A stretch of 33,010 nucleotides of DNA, taken from positions 1-33,010 of the forward strand of contig JAJPKL010000026.1 of the NCBI GenBank assembly GCA_021323705.1, read 5' to 3'. Position numbers and translations under genes: made by a program. Under the pieces are notes generated by a model, which did not search any database, was not told the origin of the DNA, and was given only the letters and a program-made list of their open reading frames with translations. Shown here in pieces: positions 14,712 through 22,084 of this stretch (its first letter is position 1; each line of letters begins with the position of its first letter). Origin of the DNA: Nitrososphaerota archaeon (GTDB lineage Archaea > Thermoproteota > Nitrososphaeria > Nitrososphaerales > Nitrosopumilaceae).

Positions 14712-15359
14712 CTATCTTAGCTTCTCTGTCTCTTCCTTTGAAAGTTTGTGTTTTTCTCTATATTCTACCTTGTTTTCTTTAGTCAAATCTATCCGCCTCT
14801 TACCTACAGTCTGCATAGTCCCATCGCCCAATCTCTGCAATGCTTTCTCCTCCTTTGTAAGCGGCTCAACCGGATAACCGTCTTGCATGTAGCACTCCCT
14901 CATCTCTTCGATTATCTCCTCCAAGACTTGGACAGTAGTTTTGCATTGTGTACAATAGAAGGTATACCACCTTTCTTTTGAGCTGAACTTGTACTCTAAT
15001 TCCGTCTCTTTTTCGCAGATCCTGCATTGCCTCTTGAGACAAAGCACCGGATCAAGCACAGACTTTGACTGAGATTGTCTGTCATTTCTGGGGTGATACT
15101 CTCTGAATATCGCCTCCCTCTTGCTCAAGCCACGCTGCTCCTCTTGTTCTTCTTTTGTGAGAGGTTCCAAGAGGCAGCCCTTGCGCTCAAGCATTCCTCT
15201 TTCCTGTTGTGATATTGCCTCAAATATGCGGACCAGTATGCCGCATCTTGCACAGCAAAAGTCGTACACCCTATCTTCATCATCAAAGTCATAATCAAGA
15301 CTCATCTCTCTTGCACAGACTCTGCACCATCTTCTCAGACACTTGTCAGGCGAGATCAT
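14712..15359 (-). CDS. Protein with two tandem zinc-ribbon modules
   Basis: This 215-residue protein contains two copies of one module of about 80-100 residues. Each has a CxxxxCxxC knuckle (CLRRWCRVC and CLKRQCRIC), then about 20 residues and a second CxxC (CCARC and CTQC), then a helix and the tail EPLTKEEQ or EPLTKEEK. Four Cys per module should bind Zn. Internal duplication is clear. It is the last gene of a four-gene operon, and its ATG overlaps the preceding stop (ATGA). It may bind nucleic acid or protein; function unknown. Confidence 0.8.
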   Translation of the reverse strand: MISPDKCLRRWCRVCAREMSLDYDFDDEDRVYDFCCARCGILVRIFEAISQQERGMLERKGCLLEPLTKEEQEEQRGLSKREAIFREYHPRNDRQSQSKSVLDPVLCLKRQCRICEKETELEYKFSSKERWYTFYCTQCKTTVQVLEEIIEEMRECYMQDGYPVEPLTKEEKALQRLGDGTMQTVGKRRIDLTKENKVEYREKHKLSKEETEKLR

Positions 15360-15481
15360 TTGTTCTCATCTTTGCTTATCTTCAGTATCTTGTTTTTGGT
15401 TTGATAGTCTAGCTCTTCTTTCTCTGGCTTTTCTGCAGGATCCACCTTGTGCCATTTTAACGGAGATATGTCATGAATCAA
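15356..15481 (-). CDS. Hidden 41-residue ORF in the operon
   Basis: TTG 15481 overlaps the stop of the Cdc48-N-like gene (TTGA), and its TGA overlaps the ATG of the zinc-ribbon gene (ATGA). The 41-residue product is hydrophilic and charged (LKWHKVDPAEKPEKEELDY, then a Lys-rich end). Exact overlaps at both ends argue that it is real and translationally coupled. There is no recognisable family. It is too short for most gene finders. Confidence 0.55.
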   Translation of the reverse strand: MIHDISPLKWHKVDPAEKPEKEELDYQTKNKILKISKDENK

Positions 15482-16530
15482 ATCTTTATGTCTAATCTCC
15501 AAGGACCTTGCGCTACCATGTAATGTGATTTTTGCTGCTGCCAGACAGAGACTACCGTAGGCTCGCCTCTTATTGCCTCATTTATCTGCTCGAGAAACTG
15601 CAAGTCCTTCTTGTCCCGTCTCTTCCAAGCTATCTCATCTATCTCAATGGTAATCTTTGATACATCTTTTTTTATTGCGGGTACAAAAGTCAAGAGCAAT
15701 TTGTTGCACTGTGATCCTTCCTCAGTCCACCGGCTCTCAACCTTTCTTGTCTTGACTTGCTTGTATACGGTTCCGATATCGTCATGTGCTGATATCACTA
15801 CATGCATTATGTTTTCAAGCCACTCTGTCGGCTCATCAAGAACAACTCTTGTCTCAAGATAGAGCCTCCATTCATCTTCATAGTTCTCAAACGATTCAAG
15901 GGAAATACCAAGCCTCTTGTCAGATATCTGCTTTCCTATCTGAAATCTTTTTTTCAGTTTGGATAGTTGAGGTGCAAGGGAATTTCTATAATTATACGAA
16001 ACAAAATTGAACTTCGTATTTTCAGATATTACCAATATCTCTGAATTAGGCTTTGCATCAACTACGCCAAACTCTGCAAAAGGGAATATCGAGTCTGACT
16101 CCTTGATTGCGATTCTTATCCAGTCTCCTTTTGTAAAAGGTGTTCCAATCAGACTTTTCAGGTCGAGACTCTCTGCCTTGTATGTATAGGGCCTCCTTGA
16201 TGCAAGAGTTATACTCTCTGCTGTCACTACGTCTTCAGCTTTTTCTATCTCTACTAGAGAGAGTACTTCACCACCTGCATTTTGGAAGACCAGATCACTT
16301 GGGCGTGTTAGATGTTGGATCCTTTCTGTATTATGCAGAAATTCGAATGTGGGATCGTGTGGTAGTGTCTTGTCTAGTGGCATACACATTGCAGCTGTAT
16401 CTCTTGAGCCTTTTACACGTACTATATCGCCGCTAGAAACTCCAAGCCTTTCCATTTCTGCCCTAGGAATCCTGATGTATGCCTTGGCAAAATCGTCGGG
16501 GTATGGGGGTATTATCCTAAAAAAACTCAT
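15478..16530 (-). CDS. Stand-alone Cdc48/VAT N-domain protein
   Basis: Residues about 8-50 (AYIRIPRAEMERLGVSSGD, IVRVKGSRDTAAMCMP) match the double-psi barrel at the start of Cdc48/VAT AAA ATPases. Residues about 125-180 (GTPFTKGDWIRIAI, FAEFGVVDAKPNSEILVISE) match the second, four-stranded N-subdomain. No Walker A or B motif follows; the last 160 residues are an unknown domain with basic segments. It may act as a substrate adaptor, decoy or competitor of the host Cdc48. Its ATG overlaps the stop of the secreted gene before it (TGATG). Confidence 0.75.
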   Translation of the reverse strand: MSFFRIIPPYPDDFAKAYIRIPRAEMERLGVSSGDIVRVKGSRDTAAMCMPLDKTLPHDPTFEFLHNTERIQHLTRPSDLVFQNAGGEVLSLVEIEKAEDVVTAESITLASRRPYTYKAESLDLKSLIGTPFTKGDWIRIAIKESDSIFPFAEFGVVDAKPNSEILVISENTKFNFVSYNYRNSLAPQLSKLKKRFQIGKQISDKRLGISLESFENYEDEWRLYLETRVVLDEPTEWLENIMHVVISAHDDIGTVYKQVKTRKVESRWTEEGSQCNKLLLTFVPAIKKDVSKITIEIDEIAWKRRDKKDLQFLEQINEAIRGEPTVVSVWQQQKSHYMVAQGPWRLDIKI

Positions 16531-17111
16531 CAGCCGTAATCGTAACCGTTGTCAAGATTGTAAACAAGGTTGATCTCAACTGACTGTGTACCTCCGGAGT
16601 TGAGATAATAAATCTCAGTGTCTACTGTTACAGGAACTCCTACGGGGGTGCCGCTGTATGGGACGTCTACCGGCCCGGTGGAAGTCCATGTAGTCTCAGT
16701 GGAGCACCCAAAGCTTGACGAGCACTGGTCCTGCTGGGCATTGTTAAAGTAATAGACCACTCCGTTGTAGGTAAACGTAGATGGATAGTTGACATAGACA
16801 TCCTGGGACTCACATGGGTAGTTACATGAGCCTTGTGTGCCGTATGACTTGGGGGTTGTATAAGAGAGGGTGCCATAAGTGGTATCGGTGCCTGAGCATT
16901 GGTCTGTCGTGGTGGCATAATGGGTGCAGTCCGGGGGGCTTACTTGGTTGTAGAATACTAGAGAGCTTACAGTCTGGGGTTTTTGCATAAATGTATTCTT
17001 GTGGGACCATGTTGCAGGCTTCATTGCATACGCATCAGGCATTAAGATAAAAGGCACGACTAGCAATGTCAACGCAAACGCACACATGAAGATTCTCAGA
17101 CTAGTTTTCAT
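16530..17111 (-). CDS. Secreted Cys-rich protein B
   Basis: This 193-residue protein has a signal peptide (hydrophobic IFMCAFALTLLVVPFIL, cleavage near DAYA). The mature part is Tyr/Thr/Ser-rich with eight Cys (DCTHY, QCSG, SCNYPCES, QCSSSFGCS) that probably form disulfides. The repeated YTTP/NYPSTFTYNG patterns suggest a beta-rich surface protein. It is the first gene of the four-gene operon, so the cytoplasmic Cdc48-N-like and zinc-ribbon proteins are made with a secreted one. Function is unknown. Confidence 0.75.
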   Translation of the reverse strand: MKTSLRIFMCAFALTLLVVPFILMPDAYAMKPATWSHKNTFMQKPQTVSSLVFYNQVSPPDCTHYATTTDQCSGTDTTYGTLSYTTPKSYGTQGSCNYPCESQDVYVNYPSTFTYNGVVYYFNNAQQDQCSSSFGCSTETTWTSTGPVDVPYSGTPVGVPVTVDTEIYYLNSGGTQSVEINLVYNLDNGYDYG

Positions 17112-17215
17112 CTATCGTATCTTCCTCTTGTGAGGTACACGTTAATGTCTGACAGCAATCTAGACAATAACCACATTTCTTGTTTACAAGCATATGGGAA
17201 AAATGTACTGTGATC

Positions 17216-17527
17216 CTAATCCAGTTCTATCATAGGTATAGGTTTCTTTCTGGTTGCAATATTTTTGCGGTACCATTCAATTCCTCTTGTGGTCAATTTT
17301 ACAATCTTGAAACCGTCTTCCATGTCGTACTTGATAAATTCCATGCTTTCAAGCCAGTTCAGATACATGGGGACACTCCTGTAATTTGCCTGGCATATGG
17401 TCTAAAGCGGTGTGTATTTGAGTTTACCATTTTCGAAGAGTGCTGTTATCATGTCCTCTACTAGGTACCAGTCAATCTTGCGTGGCAGGCGCTTGTCCCG
17501 TGTGAATTCAGCCCTCTTCTTTAGCAC
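17216..17527 (-). pseudogene. Winged-helix protein interrupted by an in-frame TAG
   Basis: Read from GTG 17527, the frame gives RDKRLPRKIDWYLVEDMITA, LFENGKLKYTPL, a TAG, then TICQANYRSVPMYLNWLESM and KIVKLTTRGIEWYRKN, ending at 17216. Both halves are in one frame and together look like a small archaeal winged-helix regulator (the interrupted segment is the first recognition helix region). A TTTAAATA box A at about 17552-17559 fits a leaderless GTG start. It is either a pseudogene or a sequence error. Confidence 0.6.
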
Positions 17528-17700
17528 AAGAAAAAAAAAACGCGCATTTTCTATTTAAAAGATCCGTAGATTGTCATCGAAAACGTGTTATACCCAATCA
17601 AACTAGAAGATGTCTTCTTTTGCAGATTAAATGTACCGTAAAAAAATTTGTTTGTTCATTTATTGCAATGAACGGTCCAGTACATTATTCTAGAAGATTT
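17528..17700. other. Intergenic promoter region
   Basis: The region holds the promoter of the winged-helix remnant with a run of ten A, and a half-operator ATGTACCGTA at 17631-17640. No gene is seen. The exact repeat begins at 17701. Confidence 0.4.
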
Positions 17701-17778
17701 TCATTGGCTCTAGGTACACTGCTCCGAGAGCAAGCGCGCCTTATTAGATAATGTTGTGTTGTACCGTGCAATGACAAA
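17701..17778 (+). repeat. 78-base exact repeat, copy 1 (promoter of secreted C)
   Basis: This segment is identical to 20044-20121. It contains a small hairpin GCTC-CGA-GAGC, the box A CTTATTAGAT, the operator-like TTGTACCGTGCAA and the start ATGACAAA. The identity ends two codons into the genes, so a promoter cassette was copied without the coding part. Confidence 0.9.
17759..17771. promoter_or_regulatory. Operator candidate on start codon of secreted C
   Basis: TTGTACCGTGCAA differs from a perfect palindrome at one position pair. It ends on the A of ATG 17771, as the perfect site at 11687-11699 does on ATG 11699. Confidence 0.5.
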
Positions 17779-18673
17779 TAGCAACAAATCAAAAACTGTA
17801 ACCACCATAATTGCAGCATTGGTGATAGCATCAGTGTTGTCAACACCAACAACCCTAATACCATACGCTAACGCCCAGCCAAAACCGTATCAAATTGCAC
17901 CACCAATGCCAGATGCAATCGGTTGTTATCACTTTACAAAAGTAACTGGATGGCAGAAGATTGCTTGCGCCTCGGAGGAACAGTTGAGGATGGCAGGGCT
18001 TTATCCTCCTACTGAAGGGGGTAGCAGTAAGTTACAAGCGCTGATCCAAACTTCTAACCCGACATTTGGCGAAACTGAGGTCAAATTCTCCACTTACAAT
18101 GGAGAAACCGATTCTGGAACACAAACATCTAACACATGGAGCATCCAACTTAATACGAATCAGTGGACCTTATCAAACGGAAATTCTTATGAAACTCAAT
18201 TTACAGAACAAAATCAGCCAAATTCAGCGTTGGAAGAAGCTTGTGTATGGCAGATTAAAACAAACAGTCCCCAAGACTATTCTGATAAGCACTGTGTTTC
18301 CGTTCCGCAACAAACATTATCTTCAACTTTCGCTGGTAATGTTCAAGGCTATGTAACATCTAGCGATTCGCTCGAAGCGGAGTACTGTGACGAATCAATA
18401 AACCAGTGCTATGGTGTGATCACAACGGATGACTTTCAAACCAAAACAAATTGGTTCGATAGCTCAGGGCAAATTCTCGGAGTAGGAGGTAGCTCAAGCG
18501 CAAACTTTGTTAGTTCTGCACAAGAAACTACATCGATTTGGGACAGTCCAGAAACCTCAACCCAGCAAAACCTACAACAATCTACCAATGAGTCAAACAA
18601 CCTGAACTGGGGCCCAGTTAACTGGTCATGTAACGGTGGTACGTGTACTGAAACTGTCACCTCCAGTATTTGA
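17771..18673 (+). CDS. Secreted protein C, unknown function
   Basis: This 300-residue protein has a signal peptide (KTVTTIIAALVIASVLSTP, ending YANAQ). The mature part is Ser/Thr/Gln/Asn-rich, begins with a short Cys-containing segment (AIGCYHFTKVTGWQKIACAS), and continues with a beta-rich domain (VWQIKTNSPQDYSDKHCV). It ends with a Cys pair (WSCNGGTCTETV). The signal peptide is similar to that of the gene at 20114, but the mature sequences are not. ATG 17771 is preferred over the in-frame TTG 17756 because box A lies about 28 bases upstream. Confidence 0.8.
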   Translation: MTNSNKSKTVTTIIAALVIASVLSTPTTLIPYANAQPKPYQIAPPMPDAIGCYHFTKVTGWQKIACASEEQLRMAGLYPPTEGGSSKLQALIQTSNPTFGETEVKFSTYNGETDSGTQTSNTWSIQLNTNQWTLSNGNSYETQFTEQNQPNSALEEACVWQIKTNSPQDYSDKHCVSVPQQTLSSTFAGNVQGYVTSSDSLEAEYCDESINQCYGVITTDDFQTKTNWFDSSGQILGVGGSSSANFVSSAQETTSIWDSPETSTQQNLQQSTNESNNLNWGPVNWSCNGGTCTETVTSSI

Positions 18674-18693
18674 TCCCCTCTTTTTTATTTTTT
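18674..18693 (+). terminator. T-rich terminator after secreted C
   Basis: CCCCTCTTTTTTATTTTTTA follows the stop codon and matches archaeal T-tract termination. Confidence 0.55.
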
Positions 18694-18804
18694 AACAAAA
18701 AGTGTTTCATCGCTAGCGGGATTAAGGACATTTGGCAACGGAAAATTGTTACAACATAATCATACGACAAGTTTTTTTAACAAACTTACTCTGTTATTAA
18801 TAAA

Positions 18805-19659
18805 ATGCGATCTAATAAAAAATTCATCTCTAAAATAATCTTAGCATTGCTAATAGAATGTATAATGGTATTATCTTTTTATTCAAATAATTATGCATTT
18901 TCGACTTCCACAAAAGATGCCTCTGTAGATGGATGCAAGGAATTCTATACTGTTCCTACCTCAACAGTAATTACTAAGGTACCAGTGCTTATGATGAATC
19001 AAAATTCCACTGGGTGTGTTAGGCTTACCTTTGCGGTAAAATTCTATTATAATGATTCGAAGATCACAGGAACAAACTTTCCCAGAATAGAAAATCTTAC
19101 CAAATCTCTTTCTATAGATGATTATAGATATGTTAAGTATGGTGACGGATTCACTATATCTACAAAAGACTATACAAACTTGTTTAATATTACAGCCGTT
19201 CCAAAAATAATCGACCTTGCTAACTATCCTATAGGTTCAAACTATACTGTTACATACATCATAAAATCCCTACCAAATGCTACTGGTTTCTACGACCATA
19301 CCATACCTGAGATTACGTGTGGTGATGGCTATCCACTCGCAGTTGGATTTACCGTAGATCAAGTTAATGCCTCTGATTTTTCACATCTTGGATCTTTTAA
19401 TTCTCCATGTGCACCTTTGCCAAGCTCACTCAGCAAGGTTGAAATTGCTGGAATCGGATACAAAGTAATCGACATTAATTCAACCCTAGATTCTTTAAAA
19501 CTGCCGCTGCAACAATTTAGGTCAGGTACGACAGCAAAGGAAGTAACCTGTACGCATGATCTGCAACTAATGATCAAATCAGAAGATGGTTCTCCTGCTT
19601 GTGTAACTCCACATATCGCAAATATACTTATTGAACGCGGTTGGGGTCATCTACCCTGA
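18805..19659 (+). CDS. Secreted protein D with GSPAC-type C-terminal domain
   Basis: This 284-residue protein has a signal peptide (IILALLIECIMVLSFYS, ending near NYAF). A beta-rich, Asn-rich domain follows, with several NxS/T sites and Cys residues. The last 45 residues (TTAKEVTCTHDLQLMIKSED, GSPACVTPHIANILIERGWG) match a C-terminal module common at the end of exported thaumarchaeal proteins, with two conserved Cys. It probably sits at the cell surface. Its stop overlaps the next frame by 19 bases. Confidence 0.8.
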   Translation: MRSNKKFISKIILALLIECIMVLSFYSNNYAFSTSTKDASVDGCKEFYTVPTSTVITKVPVLMMNQNSTGCVRLTFAVKFYYNDSKITGTNFPRIENLTKSLSIDDYRYVKYGDGFTISTKDYTNLFNITAVPKIIDLANYPIGSNYTVTYIIKSLPNATGFYDHTIPEITCGDGYPLAVGFTVDQVNASDFSHLGSFNSPCAPLPSSLSKVEIAGIGYKVIDINSTLDSLKLPLQQFRSGTTAKEVTCTHDLQLMIKSEDGSPACVTPHIANILIERGWGHLP

Positions 19660-19982
19660 AAATCAAAAAACAAGTACGAAATGTCATAGGACAAGAAATC
19701 AAAGGTACATTAAAGAATGAATTACACAATAAAACGACATGTGCAAACCAAATCAGGGTTTGGATTATGGTGGGGATCATCTCATTATTTGCGATTTCAA
19801 TAGTTTCGACTGTTGAATGGAATGATCTGATACAAATTACTAAGACTAATTACTATAATCATCCAAATCTTGTGGTCGCAACCTTGTCTTTACAGTTGGG
19901 AAAAATCAACGTGTACTTGGAACATAAGTTTGAAATTCGAAATTCTGAATGGATAGCAGGCCCTGCCAAGCCTGTACAGTAA
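19641..19982 (+). CDS. Small membrane protein with RNSEWIAGPAKPV tail (copy 1)
   Basis: The frame from TTG 19641 gives 113 residues: a polar N-terminus, one hydrophobic helix (IMVGIISLFAISIVSTV) and a conserved end. Its last 33 residues align with those of the protein at 21737-21997 (LGKINVYLEHKFEIRNSEW against LDKTNTYLEQKLGIRNSEW, then IAGPAKPV). The start is uncertain: ATG near 19767 would give a 71-residue signal-peptide protein; TTG 19641 would overlap secreted D. The conserved tail suggests a shared extracellular or peptide function. Confidence 0.65.
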   Translation: MGSSTLKIKKQVRNVIGQEIKGTLKNELHNKTTCANQIRVWIMVGIISLFAISIVSTVEWNDLIQITKTNYYNHPNLVVATLSLQLGKINVYLEHKFEIRNSEWIAGPAKPVQ

Positions 19983-20043
19983 GAAATTATTGCACATTCA
20001 TTTTCTGTAACGGTTAGTCCAGTACAAATCTTCTAGAAAAATC

Positions 20044-20121
20044 TCATTGGCTCTAGGTACACTGCTCCGAGAGCAAGCGCGCCTTATTAGATAATGTTGT
20101 GTTGTACCGTGCAATGACAAA
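20044..20121 (+). repeat. 78-base exact repeat, copy 2 (promoter of secreted E)
   Basis: Identical to 17701-17778. It carries the same box A, small hairpin, operator candidate and first codons. The spacing of the two copies is 2343 bases. The bases just before (TCTAGAA) are also similar in both. Confidence 0.9.
20102..20114. promoter_or_regulatory. Operator candidate on start codon of secreted E
   Basis: TTGTACCGTGCAA, the same site as at 17759-17771, ends on the A of ATG 20114. Confidence 0.5.
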
Positions 20122-21124
20122 AATTCACTTCAAAGACAAAAAGGCAAAAACTGTAACAACAATCATGGGCGCAGTACTGATTGGATTGTTAATGTTTTCA
20201 CCTTCGGCAGTACTACCATATGTGAACGCACAGCAAGTCAATCGAGAATCTAATCTACCACCTGTAGCTCAAAAGCTCTTGGATTACATGCACCAACAAT
20301 TTGAGAAACATCCCGATTGGGTCGGTATGATGAGATGGAACACCACAGCTGCGAGCTTCGATTACCTCGGACCAGCAAATCAAAACCCATATAGAGTTCA
20401 TGGGATCTTCATGCAACCTACTGGAGTTTTAAACGGAGGCGTAGGCATAGTGAGTGATAGATCAAATGGGGGTACTAGCGAGTGGAAGGAGATCTCCACC
20501 TATACAAATCAAGCGTTATCGTCAACCAACACTGACCTATTTCAAGTCTTGAATGCTATGAATTCCAATAGTGCTCACTGGCTTCAAGTGGCTGCGGTTT
20601 ACGATAATGCCCAATTGATTGGAACTACTGGAGTTGGTTGGAAAGTCACGATCGATTCATTTTCCACATCAGCATGTTCCACTACGGGAGAATGGTTTGT
20701 ATCAAGCCCTATTCAGACATACATGCAATCAGGCCATTCTATGCAGTCATTTCTCTATGCTGATCAGTCGCAAGCTGGACACTACGATGCAGGAGTAACT
20801 GATACTAGTGCAAATAATGGCTACTTGTATGGTTTTGGAATCACTGGAGATAGTGGCTCTACCATAAATTTGGGTGAGACAGATATAGGAAGTTGTCATT
20901 TTTCAAGTGGACCGGAGCAAGAAGAACAATCGGATGGATCTACGACAAATCCAACAAAATATAACAATGAGGCATATGCTATGGGCTTCTACGATACTCC
21001 TACCTCGTCTGAAACTACCTCGGTCCAGAATTGGGAAACCCCATGGTTATCATCTTGTATGGGTTTAAGTCCTAATCCACCACCAACCAGTCCAGCAGTA
21101 GCAACTTTCACCTACACCTGTTAA
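20114..21124 (+). CDS. Secreted protein E, unknown function
   Basis: This 336-residue protein has a signal peptide (AKTVTTIMGAVLIGLLMFSP, ending YVNAQ). The mature part starts with a helical stretch (VAQKLLDYMHQQFEKHPDW) and continues as a beta-rich, Gly/Ser/Thr-rich domain (GVGIVSDRSNGGTSEWKEIS, LQVAAVYDNAQLIGTTGVGW). It ends in a Pro-rich segment (NPPPTSPAVATFTYTC). Cys residues are few and late. The mature part of protein A has similar WI/F-rich beta strands, so remote homology is possible. ATG 20114 is chosen by distance from box A. Confidence 0.8.
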   Translation: MTKIHFKDKKAKTVTTIMGAVLIGLLMFSPSAVLPYVNAQQVNRESNLPPVAQKLLDYMHQQFEKHPDWVGMMRWNTTAASFDYLGPANQNPYRVHGIFMQPTGVLNGGVGIVSDRSNGGTSEWKEISTYTNQALSSTNTDLFQVLNAMNSNSAHWLQVAAVYDNAQLIGTTGVGWKVTIDSFSTSACSTTGEWFVSSPIQTYMQSGHSMQSFLYADQSQAGHYDAGVTDTSANNGYLYGFGITGDSGSTINLGETDIGSCHFSSGPEQEEQSDGSTTNPTKYNNEAYAMGFYDTPTSSETTSVQNWETPWLSSCMGLSPNPPPTSPAVATFTYTC

Positions 21125-21247
21125 ATGAATTCGAATTAGACGAATTCTTTCCAACTTTTTTAAAATTACCTAACTCAAACTTTAATCGTTGCTACTGAGA
21201 AAACATCTGTTCTTTTTTTAACAAATATGGGTGAAATGGTTTGGATA

Positions 21248-21538
21248 TTAGACAGTTGATGATAATTTCATTTTACTTCTGAAAGCAATTACTATTCCTA
21301 ATACAACCAATGTAATTCCCGTACCGAATGCGATAAATGAGATAGTATCCAGAACATACGGAAATGACCACATTCTCATATCATGAAGCACGGAGGGAAT
21401 CACAGGAGGACCCATGAATAGCGGTACACTGCCAAGCAGTTTTGAATGAACTATAATTTTAAGCAAAAAACCAAATAACAACAAGCAAGAACCGCTTACC
21501 GATAATAATAAACCTCGGTTCATGCTATAATAATGCAA
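21248..21538 (-). CDS. Small two-helix membrane protein
   Basis: This 96-residue protein has two hydrophobic helices (LLLSVSGSCLLLFGFLLKII and TISFIAFGTGITLVVLGIVI) joined by an extracellular loop with LGSVPLFMGPPVIPS and a His/Asp/Met/Trp-rich segment. It starts with TTG 21538; the box A CTATAAAAG at 21560-21568 (reverse TATA) is 26 bases upstream, which supports this start over ATG 21523. Family is not recognised. Confidence 0.65.
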   Translation of the reverse strand: MHYYSMNRGLLLSVSGSCLLLFGFLLKIIVHSKLLGSVPLFMGPPVIPSVLHDMRMWSFPYVLDTISFIAFGTGITLVVLGIVIAFRSKMKLSSTV

Positions 21539-21736
21539 GTTATAACATTAAAATTTATCTATAAAAGTGGAGCGGTTACCTCTCATTGAGAACGTCCTTG
21601 TACGAAAGCCACGTCAACGATGTACCAAATCAAATAGTTGAAAAAACAAACTAAATTCTATGTATAGAAATCAACGGTTTCCAAAATAGAAGAAAATTAC
21701 ACATATCTTATTAGCTACCTGTAAAAATAAGAATTA

Positions 21737-21997
21737 ATGATCGAATTAGACAATAAAACCGTGATAGCAATTCCTTTTGTACTTTGTCTGATATCTGGCC
21801 TTGCAATTCTATCTCCAACTTCAACATTGCCAGCTAATGTGCAGAATCATTCTACAAAGACTATGCATTCCGATATGCCAAGTTTTATTATGACAAAATT
21901 GTCTTTATCGCTAGACAAAACCAATACCTATTTGGAGCAGAAGTTGGGAATTAGAAATTCTGAATGGATTGCAGGACCTGCCAAGCCTGTACCGTAA
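21737..21997 (+). CDS. Small membrane or secreted protein with RNSEWIAGPAKPV tail (copy 2)
   Basis: This 86-residue protein has a hydrophobic segment (TVIAIPFVLCLISGLAIL) and a polar His/Ser/Thr-rich region, then the conserved end (KTNTYLEQKLGIRNSEW, IAGPAKPVP) shared with the protein at 19641-19982. Box A CTTATTAGC at about 21708-21716, the same form as for the secreted genes, is 25 bases before ATG 21737. It is the last gene of the element before the right attachment site. Function unknown. Confidence 0.7.
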   Translation: MIELDNKTVIAIPFVLCLISGLAILSPTSTLPANVQNHSTKTMHSDMPSFIMTKLSLSLDKTNTYLEQKLGIRNSEWIAGPAKPVP

Positions 21998-22038
21998 AAT
22001 TTTTTAAGGTCAACCTGTATTACATTACCAATGTTAGA

Positions 22039-22062
22039 AAACCGCCACAAAGTAGGCGGTTT
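22039..22062. terminator. GC-rich hairpin near the right end of the element
   Basis: AAACCGCC and GGCGGTTT form an 8-bp stem around ACAAAGTA. A short run TTCGTTTG follows. It may terminate the last gene or mark the element end; a second small hairpin (GTGG-AAAA-CCAC) leads into the attachment copy. Confidence 0.5.
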
Positions 22063-22084
22063 CGTTTGTCATGGTAGTGGAAAA

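Noticed and set aside
17216-17527. Pyrrolysine or read-through at the amber codon
   Set aside because: No PylS/PylT genes are visible and this lineage is not known to use pyrrolysine; a pseudogene or error is simpler.
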